DNA of 64,000 nt from Ruegeria sp. HKCCSA071 (GTDB lineage Bacteria; Pseudomonadota; Alphaproteobacteria; Rhodobacterales; Rhodobacteraceae), in assembly GCF_017872555.1 (NCBI RefSeq), contig NZ_JAEDOX010000006.1:62001-126000 (forward strand), written 5' to 3'. Made by a program: the position numbers and the translations under genes. Positions 35,679 to 44,514 of this stretch are shown piece by piece (positions within the stretch are counted from its first letter, which is position 1; every line of letters starts with the position of its first letter). The notes beneath the pieces were generated by a model. The model did not search any database and had not been told where the DNA came from. It was given only the letters and a program-made list of their open reading frames with translations.

Positions 35679-36836
35679 ATGAACAAGCACGCACCGCTTT
35701 CGTCTGTTCTGACACCGGTAAACACCGCAAAGGGTCTGCCGAACGAGCATTATATTGATCCCGCAGTTTTTGCCGAAGAACGGGATGCGGTCTTGTTTGC
35801 GAACTGGTCCGGCATCGGCTTTGGCAAAGACATTCCGGAGGCGGGCGACGCGTATCCGATAGATTTCCTGGGTGTGCCGCTCTTGATGGTTCGAGATCGC
35901 GACGGTCAGATCGGTGTGTTCCAGAACACCTGCCGCCATCGCGGCATGATTTTGGTCGACAAGCCGCAAAAGATCCGCGGCGCGATCCGCTGCCCCTATC
36001 ACAGCTGGTGCTATGGCCTGAATGGTGAACTGCGGACCGCCCCTCATGTCGGTGGCCCCGGGCAAAATACCCATGAGGATATGGATTTTGCCGAGTTGGG
36101 CCTTATCCGTATCCGCTCTTATGTCTGGCGGGATGTTGTCTTTGTCAATGTCAGCGGCGACGCGCCGGAATTCGAAGATGTCCATGGCGAGTTGATGGAA
36201 CGCTGGAAAGAATTCGATCAACCGATGTATCACGGTGGCGCTGGCGCATCGGTTTATCTTGAGTTGAACTCGAACTGGAAACTGGCTGTTGAGAACTACT
36301 GCGAAAGCTATCACCTGCCCTGGGTTCATCCCGGCCTAAACAGCTATTCGCGTCTGGAAGATCACTACAACATAAACGAGTTGGGCAAATATTCGGGTCA
36401 GGGCACCTATGTCTACCGCCAGTTCGAAGGTCACGATGGCGAAAAGCTGGATGATTTCGAGAATCTGAGTGAGCAGTGGAATGACGGCGCGGAATATATC
36501 GTCGTTTACCCGAATACCCTGCTGGGTGTTCAGCGCGATCACGGCTTTGCCTTCCTCATCGATCCGATTACCCATGAGCGTTCGAACGAACGGATTGAGC
36601 TCTACTACGCCAAAAAACCGGAAGACACTCCAGAACACGAGGCACTGCGCGCCAAGAATGCGCAACTGTGGAAAACGGTGTTCGAGGAAGACGTCTTTGT
36701 GGTTGAAGGCATGCAGAAAGGCCGTCACGGTGTGAAATTCGATGGCGGTCGTTTCTCGCCCGCGATGGACGGCCCGACCCATTGTTTTCATCATTGGGTG
36801 GCAACTCAGATCGAAAAAGCCCGGGCTGAAGTGTAA
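35679..36836 (+). CDS. Rieske oxygenase of the quaternary-amine group (GbcA-like)
   Basis: 385-residue Rieske non-haem-iron oxygenase; ATG 35679 has AGGAG 6 bases upstream. The Rieske cluster ligands are C85, H87, C105 and H108. Mononuclear iron ligands are H212 and H217 in 'CESYHLPWVH', with an Asp near the C-terminus. The residue linking the two centres is Glu (E209), as in carnitine, choline and glycine-betaine oxygenases, where aromatic-ring oxygenases have Asp. With the reductase it should demethylate glycine betaine to dimethylglycine, releasing formaldehyde; another quaternary amine is possible. Confidence 0.83.
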   Translation: MNKHAPLSSVLTPVNTAKGLPNEHYIDPAVFAEERDAVLFANWSGIGFGKDIPEAGDAYPIDFLGVPLLMVRDRDGQIGVFQNTCRHRGMILVDKPQKIRGAIRCPYHSWCYGLNGELRTAPHVGGPGQNTHEDMDFAELGLIRIRSYVWRDVVFVNVSGDAPEFEDVHGELMERWKEFDQPMYHGGAGASVYLELNSNWKLAVENYCESYHLPWVHPGLNSYSRLEDHYNINELGKYSGQGTYVYRQFEGHDGEKLDDFENLSEQWNDGAEYIVVYPNTLLGVQRDHGFAFLIDPITHERSNERIELYYAKKPEDTPEHEALRAKNAQLWKTVFEEDVFVVEGMQKGRHGVKFDGGRFSPAMDGPTHCFHHWVATQIEKARAEV

Positions 36837-36972
36837 GCAATCCTGAAAATGTTGATCTGGTCAGGCCCTTCTGGCCAGATCGCGGATCGGTTGTAACAAC
36901 AGCAGACGGGACCGCGTTGCAGTCTTTTGTCTCCTAGAGGACAGCCGGTGTGAATTCACCGAAAGGGTCACA

Positions 36973-37212
36973 GTGGATCTGGACGAACTCGACAAACAAC
37001 TCTTGCAGGCCCATGCGGAAAAAGATGTACCCGCATTGATCCGGCTGTATCACCAAGCGGCGATTCTGGCCGAAGAGCGCCAGCATCATGAAGCCTCGTG
37101 TTTCTATCTGACCCACGCATTTGTGTTTGCTTTGGAATACGGCGCGCCGGAAGCAGATGAGTTGAACCTAAAGCTGTTTGAACGTGGCCGTGCACACCGA
37201 TTGTCGTTCTGA
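36973..37212 (+). CDS. Small hypothetical protein
   Basis: 79-residue soluble protein from a GTG preceded by AAAGGG at suitable spacing. It is rich in Glu, Leu, Ala and His, and looks wholly helical ('DLDELDKQLLQAHAEKDVPALIRLY'), with no membrane segment and one Cys. I do not recognise a named family. It sits between the Rieske oxygenase and the flavoprotein gene in the same direction, so co-expression is likely. The shape suggests a small helical-repeat or adaptor protein; function unknown. Confidence 0.65.
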   Translation: MDLDELDKQLLQAHAEKDVPALIRLYHQAAILAEERQHHEASCFYLTHAFVFALEYGAPEADELNLKLFERGRAHRLSF

Positions 37213-37279
37213 CCAATTCGTTTGCATAAGCGTATCGCGCCGTTAGGCAATTCCCAAAAGTTTGAGTTTAGTTGACTTC

Positions 37280-37310
37280 ATTCGATCTCGAATTTTGTCG
37301 ACATTGTCGA
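37280..37310. promoter_or_regulatory. Palindromes upstream of the flavoprotein gene
   Basis: Two neighbouring palindromes: ATTCGATCTCGAAT (37280-37293, perfect) and TCGAC-ATT-GTCGA (37298-37310, perfect). They sit 56-86 bases before the chosen start of the dimethylglycine-dehydrogenase-like gene. They look like operator sites, but the regulator is unknown. Confidence 0.4.
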
Positions 37311-37365
37311 TGGGCCCGTCTTCATGAAAGAACAAGCGCGAACGAAAACGCGCGAGATAGCCAAA

Positions 37366-39786
37366 ATGCGAAACGAAGCTCAGGCCGTGGTCATCGGCGG
37401 AGGAGTGATCGGGTGCTCGATCCTGTATCATTTGACCAAACTGGGATGGTCGGATGTTGTTCTGTTGGAGCGGGACGAGCTGACCTCGGGGTCAACCTGG
37501 CACGCAGCCGCAAACATTCACGGATTGCACGACAGTACCAATATCAGCCGCATCCAGCATTACACGATGAGCCTGTATAAAGCGCTGGAAGCTGAAACCG
37601 GTCAAAGCTGCGGAGTATTCCAGCCCGGCTCGCTATACCTGGCCCAGACGGAAGAGCGCGAACATCAGCTGAAGCTACAGGCCGCAAAGGCCAAGCTGTA
37701 TGGCATGAATTTTTATGAGATCAGCATCGAGGAAGCCCAGAAGCTGAACCCGCTGGTCAATTACGACGGCATCCGTTGCGTGATGTTCGAACCTGATGGC
37801 GGCAATGTGGACCCGTCGGGCGTGACCAACGCCTATGCGGTCGGCGCACGTCAACGCGGGGCGCAGATTCACCGTTTCACTCCGGTCACCGCAACCGAGC
37901 AGCAGGAGGATGGCAGCTGGATCGTCAGAACGCCAAAAGGTGACATCAGGACACGCTGGGTGGTGAACGCAGCGGGCTTGTGGGGGCGCGAGGTTGCTGC
38001 ACTGGCTGGAATCGAGCTGCCGCTGCAACCTACAGAGCACCAGTATTTCGTAACCGAAACCATGGCGGATGTGAAAAGCCACGGCACCCGCCTGCCATCT
38101 GTGTCAGACCGGGATGGCGAGTATTACTTGCGTCAGGAAGGCAACGGCCTGCTGGTCGGCGCTTATGAGAAAGACATGAGGTTCTGGGCCGAAGAAGGCA
38201 CGCCGCTGGATTTTGCCCACGACCTGTTCCCTGATGATCTGGAACGGATCGAAGAGAACATGATGAACGCGATCGAACGCCTGCCTGCGGTCGGTGAAGC
38301 CGGGATCAAGCGTGTCATCAACGGCCCGATGATCTGGTCTCCGGATTCGAACGTTCTGATGGGGCCGGTGCCCGAGGTCGACGGCTATTTCTGCTGCAAT
38401 GGTATCATCCCCGGCTTCTCGCAATCGGGTGGCATGGGCCTGATGGCAGCGCAATGGATCATCGAGGGTGAAACGGAATACGACATGTTCGCCTGGGATC
38501 TGGCGCGTTTTGACAGCTGGGCCACCAAGGCGTTCACCAAAGCGCGCGTGGCAGATCAGTACAGTCATCGGTTCGCGATCCATTTCCCCAATGAAGAACG
38601 AAGCGCCGGTCGTCCGGCACGGGTTCGCCCGATCTATGAGGCGCAGAAAGCCATCGGTGCGGTTTTTGGCCTGAACGCCGGTTGGGAACATCCGCTGTGG
38701 TTTGCTGCAACGCCCGGCACCAAAGACACGAATGGCTTTACCCGTCAGAACTGGTGGGGACCGGTGGGCGAGGAATGCAGGATGCTGCGCGACCGTGCCG
38801 GGATCATCGATATCTCGAACTTCGCCAAATATGTCTGCAAGGGTCCGGGTGCGGCAGACTGGCTGAACGCCGTCTTTGCAAACACCATGCCCAAAACCGT
38901 TGGTCGGTCCTGTCTGACCCCACTGATTTCAAAGCGCGGCGGTATTGCAGGCGACTTTACCGTCGCCCGCGTGGCTGATGACGAGTTCTGGGTGATCGGC
39001 TCGGGCATGGCAGAGCGGTATCACAAGCGCTTTTTCAAACAGGTTTCGCTGCCTGAGAGCACCACTTTCGAAAGTAAAACCGAAGTGATGTGCGGTTTTA
39101 ACGTGGCCGGACCCAACTCCCGTGACATCCTGCAACGGCTGACCAACACATCGCTGGCAACCGAAGATTTCCCCTTCATGCGGTCCGCCAAGATCGAGCT
39201 GGCGGGGGTTCAGGTTCTTGCCCTGCGCGTCTCCTTTACCGGCGATCTGGGATGGGAGCTGCATTGCGCCACCCAAGATCAGGCACGGCTCTACAATGCC
39301 TTGCTTGAGGCAGGCAAAGAGTTCGGGGCTGGCCCTGTTGGTAGCCGGGCGCTGATGTCTATGCGGGTCGAAAAGGGCTATGGGTCTTGGAGCCGAGAAT
39401 ACAGCCCGGAATATTGGCCACATGAAGTGGGTCTTGATCGCCTCTGCAAGTTTGAAAAGGACTTCCTCAACAAGGCAGCTGCGCAGAAAGTGTTGCGGAA
39501 CCCGGCTCGGGAACACCTGGTGATCCTGCACCTGAACGAAGCGGATGTGACAGCGTCCAACGCGGATGCAACAGGTGGTGAGCCGATCTTCAAGAACGGC
39601 GAAGGGATCGGCCGGGTGACCTCGGGCACCTATGGCTACACCGTCGGAATGTCGTTGGCCTTGGGATATGTAAAAAACGCCCAGCGAGGTGATGAGGTCG
39701 AGGTTATGGTTCTGGGGCGTCCACACAGGGCCACAATCCTGCATGAACCGCCCTTTGATGCCGCGGGAAAAGCACTCAGGGCTTAA
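37366..39786 (+). CDS. Dimethylglycine/sarcosine-dehydrogenase-family flavoprotein
   Basis: 806-residue flavoprotein with an N-terminal DAO/FAD domain ('AVVIGGGVIGCSILYHL') and a C-terminal GcvT-like folate-binding domain (from about residue 420). 'GSTWHAA' holds the His to which FAD is covalently attached in dimethylglycine and sarcosine dehydrogenases. It should oxidatively demethylate an N-methylglycine, passing the one-carbon unit to tetrahydrofolate. ATG 37366 is placed at the domain boundary; ATG 37324 in frame would add 14 residues, and neither has a strong ribosome site. Its position after a GbcA-like oxygenase points to dimethylglycine. Confidence 0.85.
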   Translation: MRNEAQAVVIGGGVIGCSILYHLTKLGWSDVVLLERDELTSGSTWHAAANIHGLHDSTNISRIQHYTMSLYKALEAETGQSCGVFQPGSLYLAQTEEREHQLKLQAAKAKLYGMNFYEISIEEAQKLNPLVNYDGIRCVMFEPDGGNVDPSGVTNAYAVGARQRGAQIHRFTPVTATEQQEDGSWIVRTPKGDIRTRWVVNAAGLWGREVAALAGIELPLQPTEHQYFVTETMADVKSHGTRLPSVSDRDGEYYLRQEGNGLLVGAYEKDMRFWAEEGTPLDFAHDLFPDDLERIEENMMNAIERLPAVGEAGIKRVINGPMIWSPDSNVLMGPVPEVDGYFCCNGIIPGFSQSGGMGLMAAQWIIEGETEYDMFAWDLARFDSWATKAFTKARVADQYSHRFAIHFPNEERSAGRPARVRPIYEAQKAIGAVFGLNAGWEHPLWFAATPGTKDTNGFTRQNWWGPVGEECRMLRDRAGIIDISNFAKYVCKGPGAADWLNAVFANTMPKTVGRSCLTPLISKRGGIAGDFTVARVADDEFWVIGSGMAERYHKRFFKQVSLPESTTFESKTEVMCGFNVAGPNSRDILQRLTNTSLATEDFPFMRSAKIELAGVQVLALRVSFTGDLGWELHCATQDQARLYNALLEAGKEFGAGPVGSRALMSMRVEKGYGSWSREYSPEYWPHEVGLDRLCKFEKDFLNKAAAQKVLRNPAREHLVILHLNEADVTASNADATGGEPIFKNGEGIGRVTSGTYGYTVGMSLALGYVKNAQRGDEVEVMVLGRPHRATILHEPPFDAAGKALRA

Positions 39787-41027
39787 AACTGCAATAGCTC
39801 AAGGCGTTGCCCTTCGGGATATTCCGTCACCTCTGCCGGGATGATCGCCAATCCATCCGCTTGTGCAAGCAAAGCAACACGACCACTGTAGGACGGCTCC
39901 ATCAGACGCAATCGGGGCCGTCCGTCCGGTGTGTGACCGTCAATCTGAACCGGGCGATATTCCTGACGGCCCGCGGTGCGGTGCAAAGGTTCCGACAGAA
40001 CTGCTTGTACGGCTGCCTGTGGGGCGTCGAGCAAACCAGCACGGCGCGCCATCATCTGCGATCCGATAATCTGCCAGGTCACAAAAGCAGAAACCGGGTT
40101 ACCCGGCAGACCGATGTAAAGAGCACGGCCACGCCGACCGAACATGATCGGCTTGCCCGGTTTCATTGTGACTTTCATCACATCCGTTTCGCCACCGATC
40201 TCGGCGAACAAACGCGGCATATGATCTTCATCGCCGACAGATACGCCACCGGTCGTGATGATCAGGTCAGAGGTCTCAGTCGTATCCAGCAGGACCTGTT
40301 TCAAAAGTTCGGGGTCATCTTCAACCTGCCCCCGGTCCGTTAGGTCAATCCAGGGCTTCTGCAACAGCGCTAGCAGCATGTAACGGTTCGAGTTATAGAT
40401 CTGCCCCGGTCCAAGGAGCTCACCCGGTTGGCACAACTCACTTCCGGTTGAAAAGATCGAAACCTTCAGCTTGCGAAGCACCACGACCTCGCCATACCCG
40501 GCGGATGCAAGGGCTGCCACCTCGCGCGGGCCAATCTCGCAGCCGCGCCGCAGGATCGGCGCTCCGGCATGAAGGTCTTCACCGGCACGCCGGATATGTT
40601 GCCCGGGCTTTGGACGGCGGCTGAAGCGAATTTGTCCCTCCACAACATCACAATCTTCCTGCATGACGATGGCGTCGTAATCAGAGGGAACGGGCGCTCC
40701 GGTAAAAATCCTCAGCGCGCTACCCACAGGTGCAGCATGAGATCCGCTGTCCCCCGCCGCGATGCGACCCGCAACAGCCATCTGGAACAGGGCGGCATCG
40801 CCAAGATCGGCGGTTCGAACCGCATAGCCATCCATTGCCGAATTGTCGAAAGCGGGCATATCGACCTTGCTGAAACAGTCGCAGGCCAGAATTCGCCCTA
40901 TTGCTGCGGCCAAAGGCAGCGTTTCCGTTTCTGTGATCGGATCAGCAGCGGACCGGCCCCGGCACAGGGCCTCATCCACGCTCAGATACATATGCGCGTG
41001 TCGATCACAGCCGCATCCATCAGCCAT
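39783..41027 (-). CDS. moeA: Molybdopterin molybdotransferase MoeA
   Basis: About 414-residue MoeA that inserts molybdate into molybdopterin. Landmarks are 'MPAFDNSAMDGYAV', 'GEDLHAGAPIL', 'ISTGSEL'-like 'FSTGSELCQPGE', 'TTGGVSVGDEDH' and 'GLPGNPVSAFV'. ATG 41027 with GGAGG 6 bases upstream is preferred to 41060. The N-terminus has an odd Cys/His-rich run, 'GCGCDRHAH'. It converges on the flavoprotein gene with a 4-base overlap. The window encodes a molybdenum enzyme (cox) that needs the cofactor. Confidence 0.92.
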   Translation of the reverse strand: MADGCGCDRHAHMYLSVDEALCRGRSAADPITETETLPLAAAIGRILACDCFSKVDMPAFDNSAMDGYAVRTADLGDAALFQMAVAGRIAAGDSGSHAAPVGSALRIFTGAPVPSDYDAIVMQEDCDVVEGQIRFSRRPKPGQHIRRAGEDLHAGAPILRRGCEIGPREVAALASAGYGEVVVLRKLKVSIFSTGSELCQPGELLGPGQIYNSNRYMLLALLQKPWIDLTDRGQVEDDPELLKQVLLDTTETSDLIITTGGVSVGDEDHMPRLFAEIGGETDVMKVTMKPGKPIMFGRRGRALYIGLPGNPVSAFVTWQIIGSQMMARRAGLLDAPQAAVQAVLSEPLHRTAGRQEYRPVQIDGHTPDGRPRLRLMEPSYSGRVALLAQADGLAIIPAEVTEYPEGQRLELLQF

Positions 41028-41115
41028 ATCCAGCCTCCAACTCTGCGAACATGTCTCCACCTATTCTAAGGTGGGCTAGGCTCGCTCAACCGACACGACG
41101 TCCGCGGTGCTGTCA

Positions 41116-41129
41116 TTGACATAGGTCAC
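41116..41129. promoter_or_regulatory. Weak Fnr/Dnr-like site upstream of moeA
   Basis: TTGAC-ATAG-GTCAC: the left half matches perfectly and the right half has one mismatch. It lies 89 bases before the moeA start. It resembles the Dnr boxes but is the weakest of the set, and it may be chance. Confidence 0.3.
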
Positions 41130-41208
41130 GTGTCACCGCGTGGTGCTTCGAAACGACGGGATGGCGAGCTAAGCGCGACTTCTACTACAGTGGCTTCTCG
41201 GATGGCTC

Positions 41209-42219
41209 TCAGACCGGGATCAGTTCTTCCTGATAAGCGAACAGCGCCGGTTGCCCACCCGTATGCAACAGCACAACTTTCTGGCCCTGTTGAATGGTGC
41301 CGTTTTCACGTAATTCCAACAAACCTGCAAAGGTTTTGGCCGAGTAGACCGGATCCAGAAAAATACCCTCGGCGCGCGCCATCAGTGCAAGCGCCTTCCG
41401 TGTGGACGGGCTTATCCGCCCGTATCCAGGGGGTAATGCGCCGTCCCATGTGAGGATGTCTTTCATGACCAGAGCCGGGTCAAACATCATCATACCGGAC
41501 AACCGTTCCAATATCTTTTGCAACCGCGCATGTTGCTGGTGGCGGTCGCGGCGAACGCAGATGCCAATAGCAGGCGCCGTGTTGCCAGCCAGACGCAGCC
41601 CGGCCAGAAACCCGCCATGGGTCGAACCGCTGCCGGATGGCACCACCGCCACGTCGAAATCGGCGATCTGATCCAGTAGTTCGGCGGCCCCGGCCACATA
41701 GCCTAACGCCCCCAAGGGCGGATGATCGATGCCCAAGTGAATTACATATGGCCTTCCGCCCTCAGCGATCAGCTGATCTGCCCGAACGTGAAGGGCATTG
41801 TCGGCCCCGGCCTCGTCTTCTCCGGTGTGGTAGTGCATGTGCTCGGCACCCAGAAGCCGGGCCAGAAGAACATTTCCCGAGGAATAATATTGTTCTCCCA
41901 TATCCGGTACGCGCTCTTCCAGTTGAAGCACGGCGTCCATCCCAAGCTTCGATGCAGCCATGGCAGCCGTGCGTACGAAATTGGACTGCACAGCGCCGGT
42001 GATCAGAATGGTATCTGCCCCCTGTTTCTGTGCTTCACCCATATAGAATTCAAGCTGTCGGGTCTTGTTGCCGCCAAAGCTCAACCCTGTCAGATCATCC
42101 CGTTTGATCCACAGATCCAGACCAAGCTGGTCGGACAGACGATCAAGCCGTTCGACCGGCGTAGCAGTTGTCATCAGTCTCGCGCGGGGGAAACCGGCCA
42201 ATTTCTGTTCAATCGTCAT
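41209..42219 (-). CDS. D-cysteine desulfhydrase / L-cysteate sulfo-lyase family enzyme
   Basis: 336-residue fold-type II PLP enzyme of the ACC-deaminase/D-cysteine desulfhydrase group. The PLP lysine is in 'SFGGNKTRQLE' (near residue 52), and 'VPSGSGSTHGGFLAGL' binds the phosphate. Homologues in Roseobacters include CuyA, which releases sulfite from L-cysteate, and D-cysteine desulfhydrases. No sulfite exporter gene adjoins it, and no other context decides the substrate, so I leave the symbol empty. Confidence 0.82.
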   Translation of the reverse strand: MTIEQKLAGFPRARLMTTATPVERLDRLSDQLGLDLWIKRDDLTGLSFGGNKTRQLEFYMGEAQKQGADTILITGAVQSNFVRTAAMAASKLGMDAVLQLEERVPDMGEQYYSSGNVLLARLLGAEHMHYHTGEDEAGADNALHVRADQLIAEGGRPYVIHLGIDHPPLGALGYVAGAAELLDQIADFDVAVVPSGSGSTHGGFLAGLRLAGNTAPAIGICVRRDRHQQHARLQKILERLSGMMMFDPALVMKDILTWDGALPPGYGRISPSTRKALALMARAEGIFLDPVYSAKTFAGLLELRENGTIQQGQKVVLLHTGGQPALFAYQEELIPV

Positions 42220-42358
42220 ATCTGCGGTCCATCAACTCACCCACTCAGCATCGCACCGGAAAGGGCATATCCGGTAAGAATAGTAACGAAGGTGATTGTG
42301 AGAAAGATCGCGGATCGGACTTGGCCTGTTCTCTGCCCCGAGAAATAGCCAGGTGGCT

Positions 42359-43051
42359 CTATTTCTCGCTCGGGTCGCTTTCCGCGTAATTCCGCAATAC
42401 ATCCATGTCTGCAATTTCCGCGTGGTTTCGGTTGATCCTCACCCCGACTGGTTTCAACCTCGAAAACGCGCGGCTCAGGCTTTCGGGTTTCATCCCCAGA
42501 CGCCCGGCGATCAGCATCTTGTCATACGGCAATTCAACTTCGCACTGGCCGGCATCGCTATCACACAGATTCAGCAGGAATTCCGCGACGCGCTGCGCAC
42601 CGGTCTGGGCCTTGAGCTGTTCGAGCTGCGCCACCAGGGAATGCAGATGCGTGAATGTGGCCGCCAGGATTGATACGCAAATTTCCGGGTCCTGCTTCAT
42701 CAGCGATAGCAGCACCGGACTTGGAATGTGCATGATCTCACAGGGTGATACCGCCTCGGCCGACACCGGATAGGGCACATTGCGCAGTGCAACGGCTTCG
42801 CCAAAGCTTTCACCGCGCGTGAAAACGCTCACCACGGCTTCGGCACCGGTCGGGGATATGCGGAACAACTTGACCCAACCAGCCAGTACAACATGTACGG
42901 CCTTGGCCTCTTCCTCTTGCAGAAAGATCGTCTCGCCCCGATCATATTGCCGCCAGACGGCCTGACGCAGCAGAGTATCGACATGTTGCTCTGGCAGGCT
43001 TCGCAAGAGCAGTGACTGCCGCGCAACTATCTTTTGTGCCTCGTGTGACAA
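42359..43051 (-). CDS. dnr: Crp/Fnr-family nitric-oxide regulator (Dnr/NnrR type)
   Basis: 230-residue Crp/Fnr regulator: N-terminal cyclic-nucleotide-like beta barrel, dimer helix and a C-terminal HTH ('IAGRLGMKPESLSRAFSRL'). It has no N-terminal cysteine cluster, so it is not an oxygen-sensing Fnr with an iron-sulfur centre. This points to the Dnr/NnrR branch, which responds to NO and activates nir and nor genes. The gene is divergent from hemA and about 1.5 kb from the nor operon. Five matching target sites lie upstream of denitrification and haem genes in this window. Confidence 0.85.
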   Translation of the reverse strand: MSHEAQKIVARQSLLLRSLPEQHVDTLLRQAVWRQYDRGETIFLQEEEAKAVHVVLAGWVKLFRISPTGAEAVVSVFTRGESFGEAVALRNVPYPVSAEAVSPCEIMHIPSPVLLSLMKQDPEICVSILAATFTHLHSLVAQLEQLKAQTGAQRVAEFLLNLCDSDAGQCEVELPYDKMLIAGRLGMKPESLSRAFSRLKPVGVRINRNHAEIADMDVLRNYAESDPSEK

Positions 43052-43075
43052 GAAGGCAGCCCCTTATTCGTCCGT

Positions 43076-43093
43076 TCCGGGAACATCCCCGGA
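43076..43093. promoter_or_regulatory. Inverted repeat between dnr and hemA
   Basis: Perfect 6-bp inverted repeat TCCGGG (43076-43081) and CCCGGA (43088-43093) with a 6-base spacer, 25 bases upstream of the dnr start. It is unlike the Dnr boxes. It may be an operator for another regulator or a hairpin in the dnr leader. Confidence 0.35.
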
Positions 43094-43160
43094 TGATCAA
43101 CCCCGTGACATGCTATGCCAAAGCCAGCGCGGGGGTGCCACCCTTTTCTCGATCTCCAAC

Positions 43161-43174
43161 TTGACTATTGTCAT
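43161..43174. promoter_or_regulatory. Fnr/Dnr box upstream of hemA
   Basis: TTGACTATTGTCAT: half-sites TTGAC and GTCAT separated by four bases, one mismatch from a perfect palindrome. It lies 63 bases before the hemA start. FnrL control of hemA is known in Rhodobacter relatives, so either Fnr or Dnr may act here. Confidence 0.6.
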
Positions 43175-43236
43175 GTAAGGGCGCGCGCCACTGGCATAGG
43201 TTCAACAAGATTTCAATTATCCGGGGAGCACGCCAG

Positions 43237-44460
43237 ATGGACTTCGAGCAATTTTTCAGCCAGAGCCTCGACACTTTGAAAGACGAAGGCAACTACCGGA
43301 TATTCATCGACTTGCAACGCCGTCGCGGTGCGTTTCCGAACGCGCGTCAAACTGACGGACCGGTCCAGCGGGATGTGCGGATCTGGTGCTCGAATGATTA
43401 TCTGGGCATGGGGCAGCACCCTTCGGTGATCTCTGCCATGCACGACGCACTGGATCGCTGCGGCGCAGGCGCTGGCGGTACACGCAATATCTCGGGCACC
43501 ACGCATGATCACGTTCTGCTTGAGGCTGAGCTGGCCGATCTGCATGGGAAAGAAGCCGCGTTGCTGTTCACCTCGGGATATGTGTCGAACTGGGCTGCTT
43601 TGGGGACATTGGCAGCGCGAATTCCCGGGCTGATCGTGTTTTCTGACGCGCTCAACCACGCCTCGATGATCGAAGGTATCCGGCATTCGCGTGCCCAGAA
43701 GGTGATCTGGAAACATAACGACCTGGCGGATTTGGACGCCAAACTGGCCGCAGCGGATCCCGACGCACCCAAGATGATCGCATTTGAATCGGTTTACTCT
43801 ATGGATGGCGACATCGCTCCCATCAAGGAAATCTGCGAACTGGCCGACAAATACGGCGCGATGACCTATCTGGACGAGGTTCATGCCGTCGGCCTTTACG
43901 GCCCGCGCGGTGGCGGGATTGCTGAACGCGATGGATTGATGGATCGCCTGACGGTCATCGAAGGTACATTGGGCAAAGCGTTCGGCGTGGTTGGTGGTTA
44001 TATCGCGGCCTCAGCCGCGCTGTGTGATTTTGTCCGCAGCTTTGCCAGTGGTTTCATCTTCACCACTGCCCTACCCCCATCGATCGCAGCCGGCGCCGCC
44101 GCATCGATCCGGCATTTGAAACATTCAAGTGCAGAGCGTGACTTGCAAAAGACCCGCGTGGCGCAGGTGCGCGCCCGTTTGGATGCCGAGGGCATTCCGC
44201 ATTTACCCAACCCCAGCCATATCATCCCGGTGATGGTTGGCGACCCGGTGAAGTGTAAATTCATTTCGGACACCCTGCTTGAGGAGTTTGGCATCTACAT
44301 TCAGCCGATCAACTACCCAACAGTTCCAAAAGGAACCGAGCGCCTGCGGATCACGCCGTCACCCGTTCATACGGATGAGGATATCGATCATCTGGTGGGC
44401 GCCCTGTCGGCGCTGTGGCAGCGCTGTCAGATCGCGCGGATGCCAATGGCCGCACAGTAA
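43237..44460 (+). CDS. hemA: 5-aminolevulinate synthase
   Basis: 407-residue PLP enzyme that condenses glycine and succinyl-CoA to 5-aminolevulinate, the first step of haem synthesis in alphaproteobacteria. ATG 43237 is preceded by GGGGAG. Landmarks are '[13 protein letters not shown]', '[16 protein letters not shown]', '[17 protein letters not shown]' and the PLP Lys in '[13 protein letters not shown]'. A Dnr/Fnr-like box sits upstream. Its place next to dnr and nor fits the high demand for haem c, b and d1 in denitrification. A terminator follows. Confidence 0.94.
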   Translation: MDFEQFFSQSLDTLKDEGNYRIFIDLQRRRGAFPNARQTDGPVQRDVRIWCSNDYLGMGQHPSVISAMHDALDRCGAGAGGTRNISGTTHDHVLLEAELADLHGKEAALLFTSGYVSNWAALGTLAARIPGLIVFSDALNHASMIEGIRHSRAQKVIWKHNDLADLDAKLAAADPDAPKMIAFESVYSMDGDIAPIKEICELADKYGAMTYLDEVHAVGLYGPRGGGIAERDGLMDRLTVIEGTLGKAFGVVGGYIAASAALCDFVRSFASGFIFTTALPPSIAAGAAASIRHLKHSSAERDLQKTRVAQVRARLDAEGIPHLPNPSHIIPVMVGDPVKCKFISDTLLEEFGIYIQPINYPTVPKGTERLRITPSPVHTDEDIDHLVGALSALWQRCQIARMPMAAQ

Positions 44461-44487
44461 CCTAAGCGTCCCTTTGCTTGGAAACCT

Positions 44488-44514
44488 GCCGCCCCTTTTG
44501 GGGGCGGCTTTTTT
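44488..44514 (+). terminator. Rho-independent terminator after hemA
   Basis: Stem GCCGCCCC (44488-44495) and GGGGCGGC (44501-44508), then a run of six T. It lies 27 bases after the hemA stop and touches the stop of norF on the other strand. Confidence 0.85.

Noticed and set aside
42359-43051. Oxygen-sensing FnrL
   Set aside because: The N-terminal cysteines that hold the [4Fe-4S] cluster are missing, and the genes around it are nor/nir.
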